A stretch of DNA of 64,000 bases from positions 4,171,501-4,235,500 of the forward strand of contig NC_083519.1 of the NCBI RefSeq assembly GCF_032362555.1, given 5' to 3'. Below the pieces are notes generated by a model. It had not been told where the DNA came from, searched no databases, and was given only the letters and a program-made list of their open reading frames with translations. Of this stretch, positions 35,201-45,975 are shown one piece after another. The translations under genes and the position numbers were made by a program. Each line of letters opens with the position of its first letter. The stretch's first letter is position 1. Source of the DNA: Amyelois transitella. Its lineage: Eukaryota; Arthropoda; Insecta; Lepidoptera; Pyralidae.

Positions 35201-38200
35201 ATCGAGTGTGTTGTCAATAAGTGTGTCCAAACCCAACTTACCTGCTGATATTTCGACAGCTTCTTGGCGATGGACATGTTGAACTTGGTCAGAAACTTGA
35301 GCGATATATCCTTCACGTCCATGACGACAATGTCACTATCCTCCAACTGGCCCTCATCGGCTAACAACCAGGCATCAGTAGAGAGGAGAAAAACTTTCGC
35401 ATCTTGAGCGTAATCGTAGTTGTCTAGCCCTGGGTCGTTGAGCTGCCAGATCCAGAGGTTTCTGTTGCCGGATATTCGGAGTTGTGCTAGGTTTCTGGAA
35501 GAATAATGTCACACATAAGGAAGATCGCTTTTAGTCATAAGATCGCCTATTGATGCAATGTTTTTACACACCTAAAGATGTGAATTTGCTGCAATTTATT
35601 GTGGTGCGAAAAAGAGTTGTTGTGTTGCAAAATACTGTAATTACTAGACTAAAATACTGATACTCGAAGTGTACGTAAACAAATTTTTGACAGCGCTAAT
35701 CTCGGCACTGCTTTACGGGTTTAGATGGAACTTTGTTCATTTCAGGACATTATAATACAGAAATTTCTTTTGAATATTATGTGTAAACATCAAGTTAATA
35801 AATTGTCGTCCAGATTTTAAGGAGTGATCATTATTATTATTTTATTGTTTAATCCTTTTTCATATTTTTTCCATGGAAGTGTGACTGATTAAACAGGTGC
35901 CTAGTCTGTCTAAAACGCATGAAAACTAAGTTGGTATGGGCATAGATAGTTTGATTTATCCTCATATTTTCAAAAAGTTAACAAAAAATGTGCGTGTTAA
36001 AATTTGTTCAATCTTAATAATAACTCCGGGTAAGAGGCGTGATTTTATGTATGTATGAATGTATTAATAATAAAAAAATTCATGATTGTGATTGTGAATC
36101 ATAGAGTCTACGTGTAATGTTCAGCGACGTAAAGATTTATCAGTGATATGATATGTGTGTACTGATAAATGCAATGCAAATCGTTCAAGGTCTAACTCGA
36201 GGGTTAGATAAATTCAAACAATTAGTCTAAAGCGATTAATAAAACGAAATATCGCGTATAGCCAGGAAGACAAATGAAACGATTATGTGGCCGAGTAGGC
36301 ATTTTATGACTTTGCCATAACAAGGAAATAGGTATTGAAAACTATACGTTGGATTCTTTTTCCTAGTGAAAAAGAATAGAAGGCTAGAAATTATTTTCTA
36401 TTTAAGGACCGACTTGGGGAAAGGCTTGGATTTCTTGAATTGGGATTCTTCTATAAGGCGATGGGTTAGCAACCTGTCATTATTTGTATCTCAAATCTAA
36501 GCTAAACAGCTGAACGTGGTCTATCAGTCTGTTCAAGACTGTTGGCTCCGTCTTCTTCGCAAGGGATATAGACGTGATTATATGTGTATATGTATATATG
36601 CACTAAGGATATCGTCTATCAAAATATTCGGTCAGATTCATTCCCTACTTAACAACTTGGTAGCTAGCAATTCCGTTCTTCGCAAGATCGGTTGCTCAAT
36701 TATGACGTGAAAATTACTTACACAATCTTTAGCGTCTTCTGCATTTGCGGTGAATGCGGATCCCTGTTGCTGAGCAGATCTATAGCAGATGCTCGTATGG
36801 TGAAGAACAGTTCTGCAGCCGATTTCGCCTGTTCGATGTCAAAGTAGCAACTGTGTAGGAAGCGACGCAGGAGTTTGTCGTCTGAAATAATAAAAAAATA
36901 TTTTTTTTTTTTAGTTACTTACTAACTACTTAGGTTCTGGAATCTTTGCAGTTTCGTCCTCAGCATTTTTTCTTTTTTAACAAGTGTCAAATTCCGGAAT
37001 TCTTATAAAAAAATAAAATAAAATAATAACATGTCAATTGAATAAAATTAAAGTAATGTAAAGTCTACCTAGTCCTAGTCTATGGTATCAAGTAAGGTCT
37101 ACCAATAAAGTTTACTTTTATTATGCACAGCGCAAATTTTCAGACGCGTCTTGGAAAATGTGGGTGGGTACGTAAGTTATACACAATCAAATTTAGATAA
37201 ATAGGCCAGACCTTTTAAATTGTAATTTCTAAAGGTCACGCTATTTAATGCTTCGTTAAGGATGAAATTATGTAAAATTCATTTCCGCAGCCGCATTACC
37301 GATAGGCATCATATTATAAACAATCTGAGTTATTATGTCGATTCTAAAAAAAACTATGTCTAATATTTACAAAGGTAATATGTAGATAGAAGTTACATTA
37401 TATAATATTCGAGGTCCCAGGATTTTGTTAGACTGCAAAAAATAAGTAAACACTCAAGTGTGACACACACAGACACAACAAAGAATCTAGACTCTTCTTG
37501 AAAGATACACATACTTTAGTTTATGCACTACTAAGGCTAATTAACTAAAGATTCTTCTTTTAGGTGATGGGTATGAGCTAGAAACTTTTACTTATTAAGC
37601 CATCGAGCTAAATGTAGCTTAACGAGTCTTGTCACTATTAGCTCTGACATTTAGACGTGATATATGGATGTTTGTAAATATTATCATTCTAATTATAAGC
37701 GTTTGTTGTCCAGATGCGTCTACCTGGACAAGAGCCAGGCCATAACCGTGGTCATAGGCCTGACTGGCTAACTGGATGACTGGGTCATGACCCAGGTTGA
37801 GACGACATAATGTATACCTACAATCTTGTCATATACTAGTTTGATATAAAACAAGTTGCGAGTCGATACCGTTATCGCGAAATCTCATTGTATCATATCG
37901 ATACGGTGCCACACAGTCACACAGCGGGCATAATACATGCAGACCACTAACGTATATAATACAAGTAGACTGGACTAAACAATAATGTTTAGTCACTTTA
38001 TTGGTCCTGTCCATTTGTATAGTCTAATTAGACTGGACTTATAAAAGTCCAGTCTAATTAGACTATACAAATGGACAGGTAGCTTTTGGCCTTAAAGCGT
38101 TCTCTACGGAAAATTTGATGCAAATTGCCGTGGTCCATTAATAATAAACACTGTACTTTATTACTATTTTCCTTTCTCTATATGTATTTATATGTTCCTA

Positions 38201-38811
38201 AATTAACTATGTCAGAAGAAACAAAATAGTTTTCCTCACGTAGTTTTATGGAATGGACACTAAGGCCAAATTCAGCGTCAAAATGGCGGAAATCAATAGT
38301 GGGTCATTATCACACTGCCATTATGAAGTCCAGAGTACTTATAGAGGTCAATAATGTAGGCCCATGTGCTGTGAGCTGTGACCTATTTCGGCCTCGGTCG
38401 TTTGCATCGCGCGATTTATGTCCTTACTATAATGATAGGTCGTGAATCAAACAATAAAAGTGAATCTAATAAATATATCACGTCTTATGTAGACGGATCC
38501 AACCTATATATTATGTATTGAAAACACTGAAAGGTCACATTCACCTAGAATATGATAAATGATTCAGAATGGCAGATGAATGCGACACATCGAAGCTTCG
38601 TACTTTCAAATAATTGATGTGTTTGTTTTTTCAATATTTAAAATTCACTTGCTACTAATGTGTTGAGTTGTGGTATAGGTCATGGTAATTTAAGTATGTT
38701 GGTTCGTTAAAACTCACCTATATCCTTAGGCAAATGCGGCTGACTGTTGAGCCAATCGCGCATTTGCTGGAGTAGTTCCTTTATCTCTTCCGGACTCTTC
38801 TTCTCCGTCAT
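32252..38811 (-). CDS. CRAL-TRIO domain lipid-transfer protein, gene 3 (six coding exons)
   Basis: Minus-strand exons: 38811-38718, 36881-36722, 35494-35242, 34425-34315, 33289-33153 and 32363-32252 (TGA), giving 288 aa. The frame is continuous and exon phases equal those of genes 1 and 2. Visible parts: N-terminal MTEKKSPEEIKELL, the CRAL-TRIO-N segment DDKLLRRFLHSCYFD, lipid-binding domain strands DIVVMDVKDISLK and IHVVNAPAFID, the hallmark LPSDYGG at 226-232, and a C-terminus ending PSFRALAID. Exon 4 (EAMPIRLKQIHVVNAP) is closest to gene 1 (EAIPIRLKQIHVINAP). The fifth intron holds a complete SINE-A copy, whose tRNA-like head begins about 40 bp upstream of the last exon. A leader-exon acceptor lies at 38824-38825, 12 nt before the ATG. 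Expected role is intracellular transport of a lipophilic ligand; which one cannot be told. Confidence 0.9.
32405..32796 (+). repeat. SINE-A, essentially complete copy
   Basis: tRNA-like head with A box TGGTAAGGTGCCCGG and B box GGTTCAAATCC (about 32470-32480). The body includes GAGGAAACCTGCACATTCAG, ATACGGGTTAGGTTTACCTG and CAGGCTCCTCTCCAGAGAGG, and the end is AGCCAGGAGGAAGAAGAA. Located in intron 5 of CRAL-TRIO gene 3, opposite in strand to the gene. Confidence 0.85.
32797..32915 (-). repeat. Repeat B fragment joined to SINE-A
   Basis: GTTCATAAGCCAATTCCTTA, GTCGCCTTTAACGAAATCCA, AATTAGATGGAGTGGCCC and TTGGTGCCGAAAACTATAC match the minus-strand 5' half of repeat B. Confidence 0.7.
33043..33064. 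repeat. (TA)n microsatellite
   Basis: About eleven TA units in a row in intron 5 of CRAL-TRIO gene 3. Confidence 0.9.
33712..33912 (+). mobile_element. Helitron-like non-autonomous element
   Basis: Begins with TAATATTATAAATGCGAAAG and ends with GCGGGTAAAAGCTAGTAAT, and carries TGAAGGTGGCGCTAAATTCG inside. A second copy with the same ends is at 53305-53530. An AT-rich start and a CTAGT end without inverted repeats fit Helitrons of the type known in Lepidoptera. Confidence 0.55.
34003..34218 (-). repeat. Repeat B copy with internal deletion
   Basis: Minus-strand copy in intron 4 of CRAL-TRIO gene 3: CCCTTGTGGGGTAGACAGAG, GAATCCCAAGTTTGTAAGTC, CGCCTTTTACGACATCCATG and TCCGGGAACCACACGACAC. Confidence 0.85.
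36403..36602 (+). repeat. Repeat B copy
   Basis: Plus strand: GGGATTCTTCTATAAGGCG, GGGTTAGCAACCTGTCATTA, AACAGCTGAACGTGGTCTAT, CGCAAGGGATATAGACGTGA and the tail TTATATGTGTATATG. It lies about 115 bp downstream of exon 3's side of intron 2 of CRAL-TRIO gene 3, near exon 2. Confidence 0.8.
37726..37800. repeat. GC-rich patch with a perfect 16-bp palindrome
   Basis: CTGGGTCATGACCCAG at 37780-37795 is a perfect palindrome. The preceding bases hold further mutually inverted pieces (GCCAGGCCATA, TCATAGGCCTGACTGG). Confidence 0.6.
38006..38079. repeat. Near-perfect 74-bp palindrome
   Basis: Arms of about 35 bp (CCTGTCCATTTGTATAGTCT...) meet at a short centre; only the bases 38041/38044 fail to pair. 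Each arm contains the smaller palindrome AGTCTAATTAGACT. A separate hairpin (GACTAAAC/GTTTAGTC) lies immediately to the left near 37973-37994. Confidence 0.9.
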
Positions 38812-38879
38812 GTTTGGAGTAATCTGTAATATTAAATGGTAAAATTATTCCTTTTTGACAGGTCTCTGGGGGGCCTGAT

Positions 38880-38925
38880 TACCCTGCAAGGGACATAGAC
38901 GTGAATAATGTATGTATGTACATAA
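38880..38925 (+). repeat. Repeat B tail fragment
   Basis: ACCCTGCAAGGGACATAGAC followed by GTGAATAATGTATGTATG, the 3' end of repeat B on the plus strand, about 60 bp upstream of the gene 3 coding start. Confidence 0.65.
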
Positions 38926-38929
38926 GTAT

Positions 38930-41300
38930 AAAGACAATCTCTGAAAATCGCTTGTGTTTGTATTAAACTTCTTAATTAATCTCGTAACGAAAGTCATTTA
39001 TATTCTTCATGGTTCGTAAACCCTAGCAAATTATTCATACTGAACTGACAAAAAGTAATCATACAATGAGCACACACACAGCACAGTACAATATTGCTTT
39101 TTCTTTCCGTGACTTCCTTTTTGTACAAAACGATTGTGGATTTTCTAAGGTCGATGTAATAATCTGCGTTTTTAATCTCCTTAGTAGGTCACGGCGATCA
39201 TTTAGGTACTACAGCTGTGTCCATTTTAGATGTTGGTCTTGACTTATTCTAGCAAGTTTATCATGCAATTATTTATAATTAAAAAAATCGAAGATCATCA
39301 TCGATCACAATCGAAGATTCATCATCCTACTACGATAGTGCCAGTTACGTCCCCATCCTAAGAGAGGGGTCCCGGAGTCCGCCTGTCACCACGCTTGAAA
39401 AAAAAAGACATTATAAGAAAAACCCTTACAGAATATTCTGAACCAAATTTCTTAATATATGAAATACTATAAAATCAATGCAAGCTATTTATCATTTAAT
39501 CTCAATACAATTCATTACGACCTTGCGGCGCTATGATTAAATTTTATGCAGCTGCAAGTTTTTAATTAACTTAGTACCTACGTAAGTATATAATAATTGC
39601 TTATCTTCTTGCTTGGTAAAGCAGAAACAACTTTTTTCTATCTGTCAACGAGATTCATCATGACTAGCGAAAACAGAAGGTAACAATTGGTTTTTTACAA
39701 AAATTTTCCGTGTTGCAAATATCTCGTAAAATGCTAATACTTTTTAAAATCAACATTTTCCCTCTCGTTATTTATCAACTAGCTATAACGTTTTTCAATG
39801 AACTTAAACGTATTAGCTTATATTTTTATAATAAGTTAGCTAATATAAACAAGCCCTTTAGACAACCGCAATCTATCAATTTCTATGCGGCTATACAGTA
39901 CCTTATATAAGTCCAACTTTTTAATAAATGTCTGTTAGGAAATTACCAGAATGGAAGAAGCGCTCTTCCAATTCCTGATATCAATTTTATCGATATTACA
40001 CAAAATACAGAAATTTCTAACAGTAAAATTTGGACACAGGTAATTTATAATTCAAACGTAGCGTCTTGTGTAGTTTTGATAGGAAGGTCAATATCGTTGA
40101 ATAAAACAGACCACCTAGTCTTGCCCAATTAGTCGTACGAGTTAAAGTTAATTTTGTAAAAAATTAGGAAATGCTTGTATTGTCTCGTAAACCACAGCGA
40201 TTTCTCGATGAAATCGTAAGACAAAACAATGGCGTTTACGCAAGAACTTCGCTTAGTCTGAAGCAAACATCCGGCTACTTTATAATTTTCCTATAAACAT
40301 GTCCAGTCAATCAAGAAAATTCATACCTAGGAAGATTATAATAATATATAGAATTCCGAATAATATAAGACTATAGAAGTGGCAAGTTTTAAGTGCGTCG
40401 TCTTCAGTAACTGATGGTAATTATCACCTGGTGGTGACTGATAAATTTTCTCTCGTACACATTTTCAAACATCTCAATACAACTACACAAAAAACTGTTT
40501 GTGTTGTAAGATTACGACATGCCGTTCTTATAGTTTAAAATATACTATGGCATTTCTATTGTCTTATGTTTTCCAATTTCTATGGTTAATATTATATCAG
40601 TGCTAGTGTATTTCGTTTTGTACGTGACTACTACGTGTTAGCAAATATCTGCGATGCAGTTGACCACTTATGTATGGTTCCAATACAAATTGGATATTAA
40701 CAATAGAAAAAAAAATTCTACTGCTTGTAAATATCCGTTATCCGGTTAAGAATATCTGAACTTGTACTACGGGTAGAAAGCTAACCGTAATATAGACGTT
40801 CAGTTAGAGAAGACGTTGTTTTATGTATTTGTCTAGCTAGTGCCACAAACTTATTATTAGTTGCTTTTGGGTTCCTACCTTTTTTATAAAGTTTCTTTAC
40901 GAGTATTAAGCACCGTGGTTTTGTTCTTACTGGCCACTAAAATTTGGGAAAAAAGAAAAACAAAACAGCGCTGGCATACTAATATGAATCATCTGGTTAT
41001 TATAGAATTAGCCGTGACCTCGGCACGACCTGTCCGGGCAGAAGTAGAGCATTTGAGAGCAGTGGATACATACATATATTCTTTTTATATAGGTCACTGA
41101 CATTGATGACTCGTTATTTTTAAAATTATTTATTTTTCTGGAAAATCTTTATTTGATAGAGCTATACATATTTTTGGGTACTAAAAATGTAGAAACGTAG
41201 GTTCTATTAGGTAACCTGTGACTTGTATTTCTATGTCGGTATCGACTTAAATAAAAAGGTAAGCTACCTTATTATTGGATGTAAGTTTTAGTATTCGTTT
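38930..41300. other. Intronic or upstream sequence of CRAL-TRIO gene 3, nothing recognised
   Basis: AT-rich DNA. Open frames here are short and have no family features. It probably lies in the intron between the leader exon and coding exon 1 of gene 3. Confidence 0.45.
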
Positions 41301-41312
41301 TCTTATATCAGT

Positions 41313-41362
41313 TTCCCGGCCAAGTGCGAGTTAGACGCGCACGAAGGGATTTTGATTTATTT
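41313..41362 (+). repeat. Fragment of a widespread lepidopteran repeat (GGCCAAGTGCGAGT)
   Basis: TCCCGGCCAAGTGCGAGTTA and GACGCGCACGAAGGGATTTT match a motif I recognise as very common in moth genomes. Only this block is preserved. Confidence 0.55.
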
Positions 41363-41784
41363 TCCATTCACAATTTTGTCACTCCACAGGTATCTATTTT
41401 AAAATATAGAGGTAGAGCAAACTTAAATTTTTTTGAAGGAACTAACCTATTTCACATATTATCATTTATACCTTTATTGCACATGTAATTAAGTAATTTA
41501 AGTATATCCTAACTACGCTATTATGAAACATTCAAAGATTTGTTTTAAAATTTCGATAAATGTCATTCAATTTAGTACCTACGTGCAGTACTGTAATCAT
41601 TATAGTCATTACGTGCTTTATCTACTCAAATGATGCTATTAGTTAAATTTATATTATGCAACCGTTGATGTTCATAAACCGATAACACCGATGAGTACCT
41701 AAGTAGGTACTTAGCATTTTCTGATTGGCCTAGGTTATCTATGTGATTTATTCCACTCCACACAAGCGAAAAACACAATACTGC

Positions 41785-42170
41785 TTCTAATCTTCTTCCC
41801 CTAGGCTTTAGTCCCGGTTGCATCCTCACCACTCTGGAGAGGAGCTCGGGGTATGCTTTTGACCATGAATCCTGGATTGAGTGAGTCAGGTTTTTACACG
41901 AAGCGACACCCATCTGACCTCAGCACCCTTTGCAGGTAAACCTAACCCGTATTGGAGCGATAATCGTTACACATCCAGTTGCCTGAATGTGCAGGTTTCC
42001 CCACGATTTTTCCCTCACCGTTAGAGCATCGGTTAGTACTCAAACTAATATACATAATTTCGAAAATAGTCATTGGTACATGACCGAGCTGTGATTCGAA
42101 CCTGTGCCTTTCTGCGTAGCACGCATTTTAACCGGGCACCTTAACGATTCGACCACCAACGCTCTTACAA
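41785..42170 (-). repeat. SINE-A, essentially complete copy
   Basis: Reverse complement of the copy at 32405-32796. The minus-strand B box is seen on the plus strand as TGATTCGAACC near 42091. Body blocks are GAGAGGAGCTCGGGGTATGC and CCTGAATGTGCAGGTTTCC, and the tail region is TTCTTCCCCTAGGC. An accidental 95-codon frame runs through it. Confidence 0.85.
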
Positions 42171-42234
42171 CACAACTGCTTCTAATATAATCAGGTGAAA
42201 CCATTATCTGAACGAACAATTATTAAATATAAGA

Positions 42235-42253
42235 CCTAACCTAACCTAACCTA
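42235..42253. repeat. Short (CCTAA)n run, the insect telomere unit
   Basis: Three full CCTAA units and part of a fourth, the complement of TTAGG. Too short to indicate a telomere. Confidence 0.6.
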
Positions 42254-42429
42254 CCCAAGACCCACGACTTTATCTGAGTGGAGTTCAGATTAGTGATAAG
42301 TTTTGACTACACATGATATGCCCGTATCGTATTTAAAGCCTAATCTATCTCGCAGCTAATATTTACTAAAAGTAGTTAAGCTACTTGACATTAGGCTTAG
42401 ATACACATACCTATATGTTACTTTCGCAT

Positions 42430-42695
42430 TTACATACATACAAACATACATAAAATATCACGTCTTTATCCCTTGCGGGGTAGACAGAGCCAATAGTCTT
42501 GAAAAGACTGATGGGCCACGTTCAGCTGTTTGGCTTTAAGATAGAATTGAGATTCAAATAGAGACAGGTTGCTAGCCCATCGCCTAAAAGAAGAATCCCA
42601 AGTTTATAAGCCTTAGTCGCCTTTTATGACATCCATGGAAGAGAGATGGAGTGGTCCTATTCTTTTTTCCATTGGTGCCGGTAACCACACGGCAC
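42430..42695 (-). repeat. Repeat B, full-length copy
   Basis: The best minus-strand copy: CATACATACAAACATACA tail, CCCTTGCGGGGTAGACAGAG, GGCCACGTTCAGCTGTTTGG, TTGCTAGCCCATCGCCTAAA, CGCCTTTTATGACATCCATG, AGAGATGGAGTGGTCCTATT and the terminal ACCACACGGCAC. About 265 bp. Confidence 0.9.
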
Positions 42696-43097
42696 AAATA
42701 ATACAAAAGTACCAAAAAATATGAATTATATAAAGCTGTGTAATGTGACGACATTAAAATACTCGTGCAGTTGCTAATTGAACAGGAAAAATGTAAAATT
42801 ACTTTTATATTTTATCTAAATCCGCTACGGGTATGATGAATGTGAATACGTACGTTTTTTTATAAGGACAGTATGAATAATATACTTTATTAGTAGGTAC
42901 CTATTCTTTAGGCTTTACAAAAAATAAGAAAAAATAAGCGTTGAAAATTATGAATCACTAGCCTGCGGAAGTATTTGAAAACATTAAACAGGTTTAGGCG
43001 GAACCAGTTTTGAAAAATTATAATAACAAACCATGAGCCAATTGGAATATTATTATCTATAATTGATGAAGTAGGCATAAAATTTTAATGGACTTAC

Positions 43098-43160
43098 CGT
43101 CTAACTGAGACTTTTCCTGATTCGAGTCTTAAGTACCTGTAGGAAACGGACTGAATTCAA
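43098..43160 (-). promoter_or_regulatory. Candidate untranslated first exon of CRAL-TRIO gene 3
   Basis: On the minus strand an initiator-like TTCAGTC at about 43154-43160 is followed about 60 nt later by a good splice donor (G|GTAAGT, donor bases 43097-43092). Upstream, 43190-43310 is GC-richer than its surroundings. Gene 3 needs a leader exon because an acceptor lies 12 nt before its ATG. The distance of 4.3 kb is plausible, but nothing proves the link. Confidence 0.3.
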
Positions 43161-43747
43161 TTTTTTTACACTATGTCAGTTTTTTAATTTTGGAACACGT
43201 CGGAAAAGAAGCGCGGCTGTGTGGTTACTGGGCTCGATGTGGCTGGCTGAGTTGTCGCGCAGAGCAAACAACGAATCGGCGCAAGAGCACGCGCATACCT
43301 AGTAAATGCAAATAAACATATTAACTTAGTACATAATGATCACTACTAACTCTTTGAAGATGACGTCTCTGAAATCTTCTGCAAAAATTAAACTACCACA
43401 GAATCCAACTTTTTTTGTTTTGGGAAGTAGCATTAGCTTATCTTTATTTAAAATATTATGTGCATAGATACAGTAAAAAGCAAGGAAAAAATATTGAATA
43501 AGCTCTAAAATAGCGCATAAACTTTTTATTTAAAACTATTTACTATGTTTTTGTGTAGATTACTCAACTAATAGTAAAATTAAATGTTATTAAATGTTCA
43601 ATTTTAAAACGCACTACTTCAGAACTGTACTACAGAATTAATTCCATACATAGATACCTGCCTATCTATAAATATACTATTAGTCCTGTTTTATTTTCCT
43701 CACTAGATAGGTATTGTTTAGTTTATTGAGTTGTAGGTTATAGATAT

Positions 43748-43890
43748 AACACTAACACCCGCCCCGGCTTCGCACAGGTAGTATTTATATATAAACTTTC
43801 CTTTTAATCACTATCTTTAATAAAAACTGTATCAAAATACAGTGTGTAGTTTTAAAAATTTAAGCATACATACAGACATAGGGACTGTCA
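43748..43890 (+). repeat. Decayed repeat beginning CCCGCCCCGGCTTCGCAC
   Basis: Shares its start with the element at 62126-62343 and continues with TATCTTTAATAAAAACTG. The 3' end is not recognisable. Confidence 0.5.
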
Positions 43891-44976
43891 CGGGAAGCTA
43901 CTTCTTTATACATTCTATCTAGTGATGATTTATTAATTCATAATTAAATAAATACATAAATATTTACAACGTAAGGTAAGTAGGTATATCTGTCCACTCA
44001 TCTAACACTATCTCTGCAAAGGTTTTTATTAACTCTCTGCAACCAGGCTCTTTGGTTTAAGGTAACTTTGGAAACCATACCTATTAAAAAAAGAGCTAAA
44101 CAAACATGTTTACTTACTTTTATAAATATTATAGATTTAAATATCCCGCTTCCGCGCACCGTGCAGCCATCTTTATTTACTTTGATTTGACTGACATTGA
44201 CAATCGTTCAAATAGTGCTATGTTATCGTTTCATTTCAATCACCAGCCAATATCAACCAAGAAAATTGACGGCCGGCGATGTTTTATGTAATAAATAAAG
44301 CTCAATAAAACGCAACATCCTATAAAATTTTGACAAAAACTCGCTCAAATCTTTTTTTTCTTCGTTGTGGCAATCAAGCTTTGATCAATGTCACTATTTA
44401 TTTAAAAGTTTGCCATTATACAAAATCATTTTTAAATAGGAAACTCAGCTCTGTAGTTTCAGCCTTTGCCTAGTATTCAGTAATTCCATTTTATAATAAT
44501 GAGGGCTGATTCACGAACGTTGATAAGTCTGAAGTCTTAACTTTCCTTTCTCTCTTACTCTGCAGTTAACTTTGGGTTAACTTCAAAGTTAAATAAAACG
44601 AAGTGATGATGAACACTTAAAATTAAATTGGTGCCTCAATTTAGTTCATACAAAATCAGTGTCACCTAAGAGCATCGTGAATAGTCATGATTATTCTATC
44701 AAGCTTGAACGACTATAGATGAAGTGAAATAAAGCATGTTTTTTTTGTACAATAATTCGAGTAACTTCGTTTCAGGTTCCAGTCTTGAACTGAATAGTTA
44801 ACAAAAGAAAAAGCCAAGTCAAACATACCTCACGCTGTAGAGATAATTAAAATAGAATAAAATAAATAAAGTAAAACCCTCCACAGGTAATTTCATAAAA
44901 ATGCTTTCTTGATTCGTAAGAATATAAAAAAAAAAAGTAAGAATATTTTTATATGGTAACATTTTTACAGCAAGTT

Positions 44977-45010
44977 TGCGCATGCGCCGAATGGCGATAT
45001 ATCAGTGACT
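44977..45010 (+). promoter_or_regulatory. Candidate core promoter with an NRF-1/Ewg-like palindrome
   Basis: TGCGCATGCGCC at 44977-44988 matches the NRF-1 (insect Erect wing) palindrome in an otherwise AT-rich stretch. An initiator-like ATCAGTG follows at about 45001-45007. The site is about 1 kb upstream of the gish start codon and points the same way. If it is the start site, the leader would be about 970 nt and would include both upstream ORFs. This is inference from motifs only. Confidence 0.3.
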
Positions 45011-45845
45011 ATTTCTTTGAGTTTTAATATTTTTTAATTAGGAAATTTTATCGTTAGTCGGTAATATATTTGTGTAAACGAGTAAATTATTTATCCTCGT
45101 AGATCTAATATTTTAGTTATATTTGCTAAAAATATGTTTCTAGAAGTGATAAAAGTGTAACATTGGTGGCCATTACAAAACCTAAACTTTTATATCAGGA
45201 CAAATGTCCATTAGATGTTTCGGCGACGTTGTGGCTTATCCATAGAAAGTCAATTTAAATAGTTTATTGTGCTTTTATCTTGTGATTATTGGAATCCTAC
45301 GTGTACCGTGAAGTTCGCCATTGATTATCTTTGTAGAAAAATAAAAACGTTTGTGCAGACCAATAACTAATTAGGGTTGACTTGGCTCCACAAGGAACTG
45401 TCAGTAGTTACGTTTTCGGATGCTTATATTCGATTCAGAAATTGTAAATAACTAAATGTGGTCACAACGATTGCGCGTGAAGACGTAACAACTGCGGTGG
45501 CTAAGTAAAAGTACCACAGTAGTGACACCCACCTAACTTGTTACTCTTCAATGAGCATAACATTGGCACGGCGACCTCTATTTCGTTCTAGTTCTGTTTC
45601 TTCCTAAATTAAACCACATAGAAATTATCAGCACGGATCGACGTAGAGGAAGTGATATCATTCAACATTCTTGCCTTTCGCTATCAACTCGCCGAAACAG
45701 CACACTGATAGAAAACTTGTTTGCAGTTAACCAAAAATGATTTTGAGATAAATTGTGAAACAGTGCATTGATTCCAGTGTTGAAAGAACAAAAAAATAGC
45801 AATAAATAAAAAAATTAAGATTTGTGTAAGTGCTGAAAGTGTGGT

Positions 45846-45887
45846 ATGGAGTGTTTTTGGTGCTTACAAGTGTATTGGATGTGTTGA
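45846..45887 (+). other. Upstream ORF 1 in the putative gish leader
   Basis: ATG at 45846 opens a 13-codon frame (MECFWCLQVYWMC) ending in TGA at 45885-45887. It precedes the gish start by about 90 nt. It counts as an uORF only if the leader begins upstream of it, which cannot be shown from sequence alone. Confidence 0.4.
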
Positions 45888-45888
45888 C

Positions 45889-45933
45889 ATGGGCTGCATT
45901 GCCGTGGCCCTTGCTGCTGGGCTCTGGGAGTGA
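45889..45933 (+). other. Upstream ORF 2 in the putative gish leader
   Basis: ATG at 45889, one base after the stop of the previous uORF, opens a 14-codon frame (MGCIAVALAAGLWE) ending at TGA 45931-45933. No further ATG occurs before the gish start at 45976, so reinitiation or leaky scanning would be needed to reach it. Confidence 0.4.
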
Positions 45934-45975
45934 TTGGGTGTGTCGGGCTCAAGGCCTGCACCAACACCTAATATT

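Noticed and set aside
41626..41913. 95-codon minus-strand frame
   Set aside because: Lies mostly in SINE-A.
44106..44291. 61-codon frame near 44.1 kb as a possible exon
   Set aside because: No homologous feature, no convincing splice sites and no conserved motif visible.
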